A DNA stretch of 15,729 nt from Cellvibrionales bacterium. GTDB taxonomy: Bacteria > Pseudomonadota > Gammaproteobacteria > Pseudomonadales > UBA7434. Both the position numbers and the translations under genes were made by a program. Shown in pieces: positions 7,154-15,008 of this stretch (position 1 is the stretch's first letter; every line of letters starts with the position of its first letter). The notes under the pieces were generated by a model. That model ran no database searches. It saw only the letters and a list, made by a program, of their open reading frames with translations, and had not been told where the DNA came from. The stretch spans positions 1 through 15,729 of the forward strand of contig JABIQF010000283.1 in NCBI GenBank assembly GCA_018668095.1, in the 5' to 3' direction.

Positions 7154-7696
7154 CTATTGGGTTAGCGAACGAATAAGTGAGGTGAGCTCATCACTGAGCT
7201 TTTCAAAAAACTGCATTTTACCCACCGTATCACGCACTTTTTTTTCATCAGCAGATGCAGACAATTGAGATGCCTCAAACAGTGCGGCAAAGTCTTGCTG
7301 GCATGCTTGAAACTGAGTATTGACCTGATTAAATAATGATTCTAATGCGGGCAGATCATTATCGGCTCGCGCATCATCAAAGGCTTCTCGCGTTTCCATT
7401 TGCTGCATTAAAAAAACGGGATCTTTAATGGTGCTGTTCTGATGGTCAATCGTGACGCCTGATAATTCAAGCATATGCGTAGCGCGCTTAACGGGATTAT
7501 CTAAGGTTGCAAAAGCGGTATTCAGATGGGCAGAAAACTGTACCGCTAGACGCTGCTCTTGAGGCGTTTTAGCCGCAAAGCGATCGGGATGGTATTCACG
7601 CTGTAAAGTGCGAAAGCGTTTTTTGAGGGCAGCACGATCAACAGTAAACTGCTGCGCCTGTCCCATGAGGGTAAAAAAATTGTGTTCGAGTTTCAC
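7154..7696 (-). CDS. hscB: Co-chaperone HscB (J-domain protein)
   Basis: Delivers IscU to HscA and stimulates its ATPase. The N-terminal J domain has the HPD motif at residues 36-38 (REYHPDRF), and the C-terminal helical domain that contacts IscU follows. The 180 residues compare with 171 in E. coli. The start is GTG (7694-7696), which gives the expected N-terminus with HNFFTLMG; the Shine-Dalgarno is weak and distant. It lies 38 nt after iscA and 11 nt before hscA. Confidence 0.95.
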   Translation of the reverse strand: MKLEHNFFTLMGQAQQFTVDRAALKKRFRTLQREYHPDRFAAKTPQEQRLAVQFSAHLNTAFATLDNPVKRATHMLELSGVTIDHQNSTIKDPVFLMQQMETREAFDDARADNDLPALESLFNQVNTQFQACQQDFAALFEASQLSASADEKKVRDTVGKMQFFEKLSDELTSLIRSLTQ

Positions 7697-7734
7697 GGTA
7701 TTAACGGCAAACCTTATTTAAATATACGCTCACG

Positions 7735-8058
7735 TTAAACGGTAAAACTTTCGCCGCAACCGCACTCGCCTGCAATGTTAGGATTTTTAAATTCAAACCC
7801 TTCGTTTAAACCTTCTTTGACAAAATCCATAACAGTGCCATCTATGTAGACCAAACTCTTTGGATCAACAATCAAGCTAACACCATGATTTTCAAATACG
7901 GCATCATCGTTATCGGCTTCGTCGACAAACTCTAATACATAAGCCATACCCGAACAGCCAGTGGTTTTAACACCGACGCGAATACCAAGACCAGCACCGC
8001 GCTGGTCTAATTGCTGACGCACATGCGCAGCGGCTTTTTCTGTCATCGTAATGGCCAT
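7735..8058 (-). CDS. iscA: A-type Fe-S carrier protein IscA
   Basis: Accepts clusters or iron and helps deliver [4Fe-4S] clusters to client proteins. The 107 residues equal the E. coli length, with ligands C35 (TTGCSGMAY), C99 and C101 (GECGCGESF) at identical positions. The ATG at 8058 has AAGGAA 9 nt upstream, overlapping the iscU stop codon, so iscU and iscA are closely coupled (12-nt gap). Confidence 0.97.
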   Translation of the reverse strand: MAITMTEKAAAHVRQQLDQRGAGLGIRVGVKTTGCSGMAYVLEFVDEADNDDAVFENHGVSLIVDPKSLVYIDGTVMDFVKEGLNEGFEFKNPNIAGECGCGESFTV

Positions 8059-8070
8059 GCAAAGCGTTCC

Positions 8071-8466
8071 TTAGCTAGCAACTGCGTTATCAGACTTAGC
8101 TTTTAAGTCATCAATAGCAGCTTTAATTGCATCTTCAGCTAATACTGAACAATGAATTTTAACCGGCGGTAAAGCTAATTCTTCAGCAATATCAGAGTTC
8201 TTAATTTGCGATGCTTCATCTAATGTCTTGCCCTTTACCCACTCAGTTAATAGTGAGCTAGAGGCAATAGCTGAACCACAGCCATAAGTTTTAAACTTGG
8301 CATCTTCGATAACGCCATTATCATCAATTTTGATTTGTAAACGCATAACATCACCACAAGCTGGCGCACCAACCATGCCTGTACCAACGGATACATCATC
8401 AGCATCCATCTTGCCGACATTGCGTGGATTTTCGTAGTGATCTAACACTTTTTCGCCGTATGCCAT
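8071..8466 (-). CDS. iscU: Fe-S cluster scaffold IscU
   Basis: Scaffold on which [2Fe-2S] clusters are built from IscS sulfur and iron. The 131 residues contain C37 and D39 (APACGDVM), C63 (YGCGSA), the HscA-recognition motif LPPVK at 99-103, and H105-C106, all matching E. coli numbering. The ATG at 8466 is preceded by GAGGT with a 9-nt spacer. It lies 47 nt after iscS. Confidence 0.98.
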   Translation of the reverse strand: MAYGEKVLDHYENPRNVGKMDADDVSVGTGMVGAPACGDVMRLQIKIDDNGVIEDAKFKTYGCGSAIASSSLLTEWVKGKTLDEASQIKNSDIAEELALPPVKIHCSVLAEDAIKAAIDDLKAKSDNAVAS

Positions 8467-8513
8467 TTTTAATTACCTCTATAATATTCTGTCGTATTAT
8501 CTAACGCGGCGCT

Positions 8514-9728
8514 TTAGTGCGCAGCCCATTGGACCGAGTTCAAATCGATACCATCTTTGTACATATCCCATAGCGGCGATAGATCGCGAAGTTTTTCAAC
8601 CGCCGCTCTCACTTGCACTATGGCGTAATCTATATCTTCTTCTGTAGTAAAACGGCCTACCGAGAAGCGCAATGAACTGTGCGCTAGCTCATCACTTCGA
8701 CCTAATGCACGAAGTACATAAGAAGGCTCAAGGCTAGACGAAGTACAGGCTGAACCCGATGATATGGCGAGATCTTTTAACGCCATAATTAATGATTCGC
8801 CTTCAACAAAGTTAAAGCTCACATTTAAAGCACCAGGTAAACGCTGCTCAGGATGACCGTTTAAATAAACCTCTTCCATATCACAAACACCGTCCCATAG
8901 ACGCTGACGCAAAGTAATTAAACGCTTATTCTCTTCTTCCATACCTTCTTGAGCGACGCGTGCAGCTTCACCGAAGCCAACAATTTGATGCGTTGGTAAT
9001 GTACCTGAACGCATTCCGCGCTCATGACCACCGCCATGAATCTGCGCTTCGATACGCACGCGAGGCTTACGACACACATATAAGGCCCCAATACCTTTTG
9101 GGCCATACATTTTGTGGGCACACATTGATAGTAAGTCGATTTTCATTGCCACTACATCAACCGGAATTTTACCGACCGACTGAGCACCATCAACATGAAA
9201 AATAACTTTGTGTGCGCGAGTAATAGCACCAATCGCAGCTACGTCATTCACAACACCAATTTCATTATTCGCATGCATTACGGATACAAGAACCGTATCT
9301 TCGCGCATTGCTGCTTCTACCGCTTCTGGCTGAGTAATGCCATTTTCGTCGGGCGCTAAATAAGTAATTTCATAGCCTTCGCGCTCTAACTGGCGACAGG
9401 TATCTAGCACAGCTTTATGCTCAATAGACGAGGTAATAATGTGCTTACCTTTTTTCTGATAAAAATGCGCAGCACCTTTTACAGCAAGGTTATCCGACTC
9501 AGTTGCACCCGATGTCCAAACGATTTCTCGCGGATCAGCATTTATTAATTCAGCCACTTGTGAGCGACCGGTTTCAATCGCTTCTTCTGCTTGCCAACCA
9601 AAACTGTGCGAACGCGAGGCGGGATTACCAAAATTGCCTTCGTTGGTTAAACATGCCGACATCTTTTCGGCCACACGCGGATCAACCGGCGTTGTCGCAG
9701 AATAATCAAGATAAATCGGTAATTGCAT
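8514..9728 (-). CDS. iscS: Cysteine desulfurase IscS
   Basis: PLP enzyme that takes sulfur from L-cysteine as a persulfide for IscU, thiolated tRNA and other acceptors. I chose the ATG at 9728 over the TTG four codons upstream because it gives exactly 404 residues, as in E. coli, and is preceded by GGAGAACA at good distance. PLP Lys206 is in CAHKMYGPKG, and the persulfide-forming Cys328 is in SSGSACTSSS; both match E. coli numbers. The C-terminal tail that contacts IscU is complete. It follows iscR after 59 nt. Confidence 0.97.
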   Translation of the reverse strand: MQLPIYLDYSATTPVDPRVAEKMSACLTNEGNFGNPASRSHSFGWQAEEAIETGRSQVAELINADPREIVWTSGATESDNLAVKGAAHFYQKKGKHIITSSIEHKAVLDTCRQLEREGYEITYLAPDENGITQPEAVEAAMREDTVLVSVMHANNEIGVVNDVAAIGAITRAHKVIFHVDGAQSVGKIPVDVVAMKIDLLSMCAHKMYGPKGIGALYVCRKPRVRIEAQIHGGGHERGMRSGTLPTHQIVGFGEAARVAQEGMEEENKRLITLRQRLWDGVCDMEEVYLNGHPEQRLPGALNVSFNFVEGESLIMALKDLAISSGSACTSSSLEPSYVLRALGRSDELAHSSLRFSVGRFTTEEDIDYAIVQVRAAVEKLRDLSPLWDMYKDGIDLNSVQWAAH

Positions 9729-9787
9729 ATTGTTCTCCAAAACTATTGCTTATTTAAGCGCCTAATCACTAATGACTTCTCGTAGTG

Positions 9788-10273
9788 TTAATCACTAGAG
9801 GCGATACGTATTTGCTGTAAATCATTTGCAGCATCTAATTGATTGTCCTGCCTTTGAGATACTCGTTTTATCTCTTTTCGGTTCACTAAATCGGCCAATG
9901 AAATACCGGTAAGAAAACCATGAATTTGCTGTGTAAGATCATTCCATAAATGATGCGTCAAACAGGTATTGCCTTCTTGGCAATCGCTTTTACCTGAACA
10001 GCTAGTCGCATCAACACGCTCATCAACTGCATCAATAATATCGGCAACGCAGATTTCAGCCGTCGGAAGATTCAAACTATAACCACCGCCCGGACCACGC
10101 GAACTAACCACTAACTCTTTGCGTCGCAACTTAACAAACAACTGCTCAAGATAAGACAGCGACAATTCTTGACGACCAGCAATTTCGGCCAGACTGACTG
10201 GGCCGGCGGTCGAATGCAGCGCTAAATCCAACATAGCGGTGACGGCGTAACGCCCTTTTGTAGTTAATCGCAT
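9788..10273 (-). CDS. iscR: Fe-S sensing transcription factor IscR (Rrf2 family)
   Basis: With a [2Fe-2S] cluster it represses its own operon through type 1 sites; the apo-form acts at type 2 sites. The ATG at 10273 gives 161 residues starting MRLTTKGRYAV, the family N-terminus. Twenty further codons are open upstream but start at TTG and lack family similarity. The winged helix-turn-helix occupies about 1-65, and the ligands C92, C98, C104 and H107 are spaced exactly as in E. coli. The C-terminus is hydrophilic. The promoter with two adjacent IscR-like sites (10371-10420) indicates autoregulation. Confidence 0.97.
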   Translation of the reverse strand: MRLTTKGRYAVTAMLDLALHSTAGPVSLAEIAGRQELSLSYLEQLFVKLRRKELVVSSRGPGGGYSLNLPTAEICVADIIDAVDERVDATSCSGKSDCQEGNTCLTHHLWNDLTQQIHGFLTGISLADLVNRKEIKRVSQRQDNQLDAANDLQQIRIASSD

Positions 10274-10362
10274 AGCGGTAGTCTCAAGAGGCTTTGCAGG
10301 ATCGACAACACGCTGACAGCGGTTGAGAAGCAAAAATCTAAAAATGATCGCGGAATAGCGCC

Positions 10363-10391
10363 ATTATCTAAAGCCTGAGTAAAGTAGTCAA
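10363..10391 (-). promoter_or_regulatory. isc operon promoter
   Basis: Read on the minus strand: -35 TTGACT (10386-10391), a 17-nt spacer, and -10 GATAAT (10363-10368). Transcription should start near 10356, about 83 nt before iscR. The -35 box lies inside the promoter-proximal IscR-like site, the arrangement known for E. coli iscR repression. Confidence 0.85.
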
Positions 10392-10395
10392 GTAT
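10371..10395 (-). promoter_or_regulatory. IscR type 1-like site, promoter-proximal
   Basis: A 25-bp sequence matching about 20 of 25 positions of the type 1 consensus as I recall it (ATASYYGACTRWWWYAGTCRRSTAT). It reads ATACTTGACT, then ACTTTACTC, and the distal end is weaker. It overlaps the -35 box, so [2Fe-2S]-IscR binding would block RNA polymerase. Confidence 0.75.
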
Positions 10396-10420
10396 ATAAC
10401 CCACTAATTTAGTCAGATAT
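10396..10420 (-). promoter_or_regulatory. IscR type 1-like site, distal
   Basis: A 25-bp sequence matching about 22 of 25 positions of the recalled type 1 consensus. Its key blocks are ATATCTGACT and TAGTGGGTTAT around an AAAT core. It abuts the proximal site with no gap, so two IscR dimers could bind side by side just upstream of the -35 box. Confidence 0.8.
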
Positions 10421-10479
10421 TGCCACCTTAGACGGGCCTGAAGATCTTTACCGCTCAATTCTCGATAGAGATTAGCTAT

Positions 10480-11328
10480 CTACTTGTTTCTTTTGACCTT
10501 TTCTTGCACCGTACTCAAAATACCACGCAGGATATTGATTTCCATTCTGTCCAACCTTACACGGACAAACAGCCTTCTCAACCGCGTTAATAGCTGCTTT
10601 GGCTGATCGGGGTCAAAAAAGTCAATATCGACTAACGTTTGCGCTAAATGCTCATGAAAACGCTCAACATCGGCGCCACTCGCGAAGGGCTCATCCCACT
10701 GATCGGTGGTATCAACAACAGGATTCGGCTGGCTATCATCAACCTGCAGTGAACGCATGCGTAATTCGTAGCTAAGAATCTGCACCGCCATAGCTAAATT
10801 AAGAGAACTATAGGCATCACTCGTTGGCACATGGACATGTAAATGGCAGCGATTGAGCTCTTCATTTTTAAGCCCGCGATCTTCTCGGCCAAACAAAATA
10901 GCAATTTTGGAGCTTTGCGGCTCTTCATAGATTTTTTTGGCGCACTCATGCGCATCAACTAATGGCCAAGGAATACGGCGATCACGCGCTGAAGTACCGA
11001 CAATCAAATCACAATCGGCCAATGCATCATCAAGCGTTTCAACAATAATGGCCGACTCTAAAAGGTCACGCGCACCTGCCGCTCGCCATACCGCTCTCGG
11101 ATCGGGGTAATTACGCGGACTCACTAATACCAGCTGATTAACCGCCATCGTTTTCATTGCACGAGCAGCCCCACCAATATTGCCGGGGTGCGAAGGGTTA
11201 ACCAAAACCATGCGAACATCGCGAACCGCAGCAACTTTAGTTGAAACCGCAGCATTATCGTTAGAATCTGTCACCAGTGTATCGTCAGTCAAAATCGTCT
11301 CTCTATCATCTTTCTTTAGAACAGCCAT
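10480..11328 (-). CDS. trmJ: tRNA (cytidine/uridine-2'-O-)-methyltransferase TrmJ
   Basis: SPOUT-class methyltransferase that 2'-O-methylates position 32 of several tRNAs. The knotted SAM-binding elements are visible as VLVNPSHPGNIGGAARAMKTM, LFGREDRGLKNEEL and YSSLNLAMAVQILSYE. The C-terminal helical domain ends RLFVRVRLDRMEINILRGIL, as in E. coli. At 282 residues it is longer than E. coli TrmJ (246) because about 35 polar residues precede the first strand. The ATG at 11328 has no clear Shine-Dalgarno; an internal TTG or GTG in the extension could be the true start, whereas Met40 would cut into the first strand. It lies just upstream of iscR and diverges from suhB, the usual gammaproteobacterial arrangement. 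Confidence 0.93.
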   Translation of the reverse strand: MAVLKKDDRETILTDDTLVTDSNDNAAVSTKVAAVRDVRMVLVNPSHPGNIGGAARAMKTMAVNQLVLVSPRNYPDPRAVWRAAGARDLLESAIIVETLDDALADCDLIVGTSARDRRIPWPLVDAHECAKKIYEEPQSSKIAILFGREDRGLKNEELNRCHLHVHVPTSDAYSSLNLAMAVQILSYELRMRSLQVDDSQPNPVVDTTDQWDEPFASGADVERFHEHLAQTLVDIDFFDPDQPKQLLTRLRRLFVRVRLDRMEINILRGILSTVQEKVKRNK

Positions 11329-11386
11329 GCGTCAAATCATAAAGAATAACGCGCGAATATTGTGAATTCTCGTAAATCGGGCGCGG

Positions 11387-11415
11387 ATTCTACCAAAGTC
11401 GCCACCGAATACCAA
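11387..11415 (-). promoter_or_regulatory. Candidate promoter of trmJ
   Basis: Read on the minus strand: -35 TTGGTA (11410-11415, 4 of 6), a 17-nt spacer, and -10 TAGAAT (11387-11392, 5 of 6). It lies about 60 nt upstream of trmJ in the 266-nt divergent region. I see no equally good promoter for suhB on the other strand, only a TATACT-like -10 near 11456 without a convincing -35. Confidence 0.5.
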
Positions 11416-11594
11416 AATTACGGCAAATAATGGCAGTGAGGCCTCAACCTCTCTGATATACTCGCCGCCCTATTTTTGCAGAGTTGATTATATAGGCCTT
11501 AAAAGCCCGCATCAGAAGATGCTATCAACTTGAGCTTTAACTGAAGCTGCAATCAATTTTATTATTTTCATAACCCTGACATTGAGGTATCCAC

Positions 11595-12413
11595 GTGGAG
11601 CCAACCATTACAATCGCTCTTCGCGCCGCTCGCAAAGCTGGCGACATTATTGCGCGTGCCACTGAGCGAATGGATCTGATTAAGATCGAAGAAAAAGAGA
11701 AAAATGACTTTGTTACCAATGTCGACAAAGCCGCTGAAGAAGAAATTATTTATCAGCTTCAAAAAGCCTACCCTGAACATAACATCTTGGCTGAAGAAAG
11801 TGGCCTGCAGTTAGGCAGCAAAGGTAAATCAGACACTACTTGGTATATTGATCCATTAGACGGTACAACGAATTTCCTTAGAGGCATTCCGCATTTTTGT
11901 GTATCGATTGCCTGCGTACAAAATGGCCGTGTTGAACATGCAGTGGTTTACGATCCTATTCGTCGTGAAGAATTTGTAGCTAGCCGTGGTCGAGGCGCCA
12001 GCCTTAACGGTGTTCGCTTACGTGTTAGCGATCGCCATACCTTTGACGGCGCATTAATTGGCACAGGCATTCCTTATCGCAGCAGCCAACAAGCCTTTAT
12101 TAAAGACTATATGAATTGCCTCGAACACTTTGCCGCTAATGGCTCAGGTATTCGCCGTGGTGGTTCAGCCGCACTTGATTTAGCTTATGTTGCCGCCGGG
12201 CGCTTAGATGCCTTTTGGGAATACGGCTTACGCCCTTGGGATGTGGCAGGTGGTTTATTACTTATTCAAGAAGCTGGCGGCCTCACTGCCGACTTTAAAG
12301 GCGGTGATACTTCTTTAAAAACCGGCAATGTTGTTTGCGGCAACCCTAAATTATTCAAAGAATTACTCAAGGTCGTTAATAGCAACCTTGGTGATGTGCA
12401 GAAAAGCACTTAA
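11595..12413 (+). CDS. suhB: Inositol-1-monophosphatase family protein SuhB
   Basis: Mg2+-dependent phosphatase fold. In E. coli SuhB also acts in rRNA antitermination and rRNA maturation, and the inositol monophosphatase activity is not essential for that. The 272 residues (267 in E. coli) show the metal-binding motifs: E67/E68 in LAEESG, D86 and D89 in WYIDPLDGTTNF, and D216 in LRPWDVAGG. The start is GTG (11595-11597), preceded by TGAGGT at good spacing; it gives an N-terminus aligned with E. coli. The gene diverges from trmJ. No terminator is visible after its stop, so the next small gene, 41 nt downstream, may share its transcript. Confidence 0.95.
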   Translation: MEPTITIALRAARKAGDIIARATERMDLIKIEEKEKNDFVTNVDKAAEEEIIYQLQKAYPEHNILAEESGLQLGSKGKSDTTWYIDPLDGTTNFLRGIPHFCVSIACVQNGRVEHAVVYDPIRREEFVASRGRGASLNGVRLRVSDRHTFDGALIGTGIPYRSSQQAFIKDYMNCLEHFAANGSGIRRGGSAALDLAYVAAGRLDAFWEYGLRPWDVAGGLLLIQEAGGLTADFKGGDTSLKTGNVVCGNPKLFKELLKVVNSNLGDVQKST

Positions 12414-12454
12414 AAACACCTTTATTTTTTTATTACACAACGGAGAAAGGCAAC

Positions 12455-12679
12455 ATGAAATCGATTAAGAAAACTGCCGAGTATACTATTTACCAAAAAC
12501 GAAATAATCGTTATGCAGTAAAGAGTGCGAATGGCAAATGGCTTAACGGCGATGACAAAGTCACTGTTTTAGTAGCGGAATCATTAATTAAGTTGAGCGT
12601 CGCAGCTCCTGTAGAAGCGCCAGTTGAAGAAGCACCTGCCGCGGAAGAAGCTCCAGCAGAAGAAACAAAAGAAGACTAA
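12455..12679 (+). CDS. Small protein with basic N-terminal domain and Ala/Glu/Pro-rich acidic tail, unknown function
   Basis: 74 residues. Residues 1-48 are mostly basic and polar (KKTAEYTIYQKRNNRYAVK, then NGKWLNGDDKV) and look like a small beta-rich fold; residues 49-74 are a low-complexity acidic tail made of APVE/EEAPAAEEAPAEE repeats. The start has an excellent Shine-Dalgarno (GGAGAAAGG), and a strong terminator follows 19 nt after the stop, so this is a real, well-expressed gene. Similar short proteins occur, from memory, in other marine gammaproteobacteria, but I know no function. The charge split suggests a nucleic acid or protein contact domain with a flexible solubilising tail. There is no signal peptide or membrane segment. 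Confidence 0.8.
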   Translation: MKSIKKTAEYTIYQKRNNRYAVKSANGKWLNGDDKVTVLVAESLIKLSVAAPVEAPVEEAPAAEEAPAEETKED

Positions 12680-12698
12680 GAGTAATCTTTATCTCATC

Positions 12699-12737
12699 GA
12701 TGAGAATAGCTGTCACTGGCTATTCTCATCTGTTTTT
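12699..12737 (+). terminator. Rho-independent terminator after the 74-residue protein gene
   Basis: A perfect 12-bp stem, GATGAGAATAGC (12699-12710) against GCTATTCTCATC (12719-12730), with an 8-nt loop, followed by TGTTTTT. It ends the suhB/small protein unit before the sulfatase promoter. Confidence 0.92.
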
Positions 12738-12822
12738 AACAAAACCTCCCTCTCCGACCAAAATCCTTTAAAAACGAATAAGATCAATGAGCTAGCATCT
12801 CAAACACGACTAAAGTTACAAA

Positions 12823-12851
12823 TTGACAGCGCAGTCATCCTCTAATATCAT
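12823..12851 (+). promoter_or_regulatory. Sigma70-like promoter of the sulfatase/EF-hand unit
   Basis: -35 TTGACA (12823-12828, perfect), a 17-nt spacer, and -10 TATCAT (12846-12851, 5 of 6). Transcription should start near 12858, with a leader of about 87 nt. The rest of the 207-nt gap holds an AT-rich dyad (12857-12871) and no gene. Confidence 0.78.
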
Positions 12852-12856
12852 GACCT

Positions 12857-12871
12857 TTAACCATTAGTTAA
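12857..12871. promoter_or_regulatory. AT-rich dyad at the sulfatase transcription start, candidate operator
   Basis: TTAAC (12857-12861) and GTTAA (12867-12871) flank CATTA, giving a short inverted repeat at the expected +1. A repressor sensing a polysaccharide product could bind here. The arms are short and AT-rich, so chance is quite possible. Confidence 0.3.
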
Positions 12872-12944
12872 TATGATCTGTAAGTATGCTGACAATTAAC
12901 TTCTGCGATAAAAAGTAGCTTGCTAAAATAATAAGGATTTCGAA

Positions 12945-14552
12945 ATGCCCAAATTACCACCTATCCACCCAATATGGCCCCCTATTGCGACCGCCTTTTT
13001 GATATTGATCGGTATTAGTCTTGACGCCAATGCGACAAAGAACACCGATACCGTGAAACCCAGAAATGTCATTTACATTTTGACGGATGATCAACGCTTT
13101 GATGAATTAGGTTTCATGAATCCAGTCATCGACACGCCAAACATGGATGAACTAGCGCAAAACGGTGTGCATTTTAAAAACGCCTTTGTCACCACAGCCC
13201 TTTGCTCACCCAGTCGCGCATCAATATTAACGGGTCAATACATGCATAATCATGGCGTGGTTGATAACAACAAACCCGCCAAAGAAGGCACTATTTATTT
13301 TCCTAGCTATTTACAAGAAGCAGGGTATGAAACTGCGTTTTTTGGCAAATGGCATATGGGCGGCCATCATGATGATCCGCAACCCGGATTTAATTACTGG
13401 CTAAGCTTTGCCGGCCAAGGTGATTACTATCCTAAGCGAAAGCGTAACGGCAAGGTGAGCCGTTTTAATATTAATGGCAAGCATGTTAATCAAAAGGGTT
13501 ACATTACCGACGAACTGACAGATTACACCTTGTCGTGGCTAGAAAAAGAACGCGACACAAACAAACCGTTTTTTATCTACCTATCTCACAAAGCCGTGCA
13601 TGCTGATTTCACACCTGCTGAACGACATAAAACACAATACAGCGAAGCCAATATTGCTATACCCGATAGTCAAGCCGATACCCCAGAAAACTATAAAGGC
13701 AAACCTATGTGGGTTAAGAACCAACGTAATAGTTGGCACGGTGTTGATTTCCCTTATCACAGTGAATTAGATGTTCAAGAATACAAGCGTCAATATCACC
13801 GCGCACTGTCGGCTGTTGACGATAGCCTAGGCAGAATTACCGCTTGGCTGAAAGCAAACGGCCTTGATGAAAATACCGCCGTTATTTTAATGGGAGACAA
13901 TGGCTTCTTATTTGGCGAGCATGGCTTAATAGATAAACGTAACGCTTATGAAGAATCTATGCGCGTTCCATTAATTGCCTCTATCCCTGGCGCAAAGCAA
14001 GGCTATGTCGTTGAAGAAATGGCCGCCAATATTGATATTGCGCCTACGATTCTGGACATTGCTGGCATCAAAGAAAAACCACCTCAATTTGCCGGTGATA
14101 GCTTATTGCCATTGGCTGAAGGAAAAAAAGTAGCTAACTGGCGCGAAACCTTACTCTATGAATACTATTGGGAATTTAACTTTCCACAAACCCCTACTAC
14201 CTTTGCTGTTCGCTCAGATAATTTTAAATTAATCCAATACCATGGCATTTGGGATACTGATGAATTGTACGACATCAAAAATGATCCTAAAGAAATGCAC
14301 AACCTCATTGACGACCCCAAATATTTAAGGGTAAAAGTAAAATTAAGAAATGACTTATTCGCTCGACTAGGAAACAACGGCGAACATGCTGTACCTTATA
14401 CAAAAAAATTCAGCGCTGGCTCGGTGTTCCGCCAAATTGAACGATCAAAAGCTGCGGAATTTCCAAACGCTTGGCTGAGAGTAGGGAATGAAAAAGACTT
14501 AACAAACTTTTTCCATCCCGATGGTCAAAGATTAAGAAAAGGCAATCAGTAA
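12945..14552 (+). CDS. Secreted formylglycine-dependent (family S1) sulfatase
   Basis: Removes sulfate esters, most likely from a carbohydrate. Residues 1-30 look like a signal peptide with a hydrophobic core (about 14-25) and a cleavage site after ANA. The catalytic signature CSPSRASILTG begins at C87, which must be converted to formylglycine. Other active-site elements are D48/D49 (ILTDDQRFD), GKWHMG at 134-139, SHKAVH, and the metal ligands in MGDNG (D318/N319). The C-terminal ELYDIKNDPKEMHNL is typical of the fold. The 535 residues fit the class. Overall it resembles N-acetylglucosamine-6-sulfatase-like and algal-polysaccharide sulfatases, but the substrate cannot be fixed from sequence. 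AAGGA precedes the ATG by 7 nt. No maturation enzyme gene lies in the window. The EF-hand gene follows after 46 nt. Confidence 0.93.
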   Translation: MPKLPPIHPIWPPIATAFLILIGISLDANATKNTDTVKPRNVIYILTDDQRFDELGFMNPVIDTPNMDELAQNGVHFKNAFVTTALCSPSRASILTGQYMHNHGVVDNNKPAKEGTIYFPSYLQEAGYETAFFGKWHMGGHHDDPQPGFNYWLSFAGQGDYYPKRKRNGKVSRFNINGKHVNQKGYITDELTDYTLSWLEKERDTNKPFFIYLSHKAVHADFTPAERHKTQYSEANIAIPDSQADTPENYKGKPMWVKNQRNSWHGVDFPYHSELDVQEYKRQYHRALSAVDDSLGRITAWLKANGLDENTAVILMGDNGFLFGEHGLIDKRNAYEESMRVPLIASIPGAKQGYVVEEMAANIDIAPTILDIAGIKEKPPQFAGDSLLPLAEGKKVANWRETLLYEYYWEFNFPQTPTTFAVRSDNFKLIQYHGIWDTDELYDIKNDPKEMHNLIDDPKYLRVKVKLRNDLFARLGNNGEHAVPYTKKFSAGSVFRQIERSKAAEFPNAWLRVGNEKDLTNFFHPDGQRLRKGNQ

Positions 14553-14598
14553 CTTCAACACTAACAACTTACATACACTTGGAATGGAAGAATAAATA

Positions 14599-14994
14599 AT
14601 GAAAAAAACAATTATACATCTCACTATAGTACCCATTTTATTAGCTTCGGCATTGGTGTCAGCTAATGAGGCCTCTATTAATTGGCGTGACTATGACGCA
14701 GACAATAGTAAAACACTTACCCTCGAAGAGTTTAGTCAGCTACGCATAACACAATACGCAGCACTCGATCTTGATCTTGATGGCGCCTGGTCAAAAAAAG
14801 AATTCGTCAAAAGATCAGACAACATGAAAATGGCTAGAAAAAGTGCGCTGAGAAAAAAATTCCAGAGATGGGATAAAGATGAGAATGGCGAACTCAGCAG
14901 TGAAGAAATATCAAAAGGAATCAAAGGAAATTTTCGCTGGCTCGACAAGAATAAAAGTGGCTCTCTATCATTAAAAGAGATGCCTAAACGATAA
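14599..14994 (+). CDS. Secreted EF-hand calcium-binding protein with four loops
   Basis: 131 residues. Residues 1-22 form a signal peptide (KK, hydrophobic core, SALVSA cleavage region). Four 12-residue EF-hand loops start at D33, D57, D92 and D116, each with acidic or polar residues at positions 1, 3, 5 and 9 and Glu at 12. Loops 2-4 have Gly at position 6, whereas loop 1 has Lys. Loops pair as 33/57 and 92/116 with a basic linker (KMARKSALRKKFQR) between them. It should act in the periplasm or outside the cell. It lies 46 nt after the sulfatase with its own GGAAG ribosome site and no promoter between, so an operon is likely. Since S1 sulfatases bind Ca2+, a role in calcium supply or complex formation is conceivable but unproven. 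Confidence 0.88.
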   Translation: MKKTIIHLTIVPILLASALVSANEASINWRDYDADNSKTLTLEEFSQLRITQYAALDLDLDGAWSKKEFVKRSDNMKMARKSALRKKFQRWDKDENGELSSEEISKGIKGNFRWLDKNKSGSLSLKEMPKR

Positions 14995-15008
14995 CAAGGC
15001 TAAACTGT

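Noticed and set aside
9763..9797. Direct repeat of TAATCACTA around the iscR stop codon
   Set aside because: Only 9 bp, partly coding, with no promoter or known regulator site nearby; not enough to claim function.
10274..10333. Upstream TTG start for iscR adding 20 residues
   Set aside because: The extension has no family similarity, and the ATG at 10273 gives the conserved MRLTTKGRYAV start and exact cluster-ligand numbering.
11437..11446. 10-bp palindrome TGAGGCCTCA in the trmJ-suhB divergent region
   Set aside because: It is a single short palindrome with no second copy and no match to an operator I know; chance is likely.
11537..11780. Minus-strand frames opposite the start of suhB
   Set aside because: Antisense to the conserved suhB N-terminus, low-complexity Phe/Ser-rich and without a ribosome-binding site.
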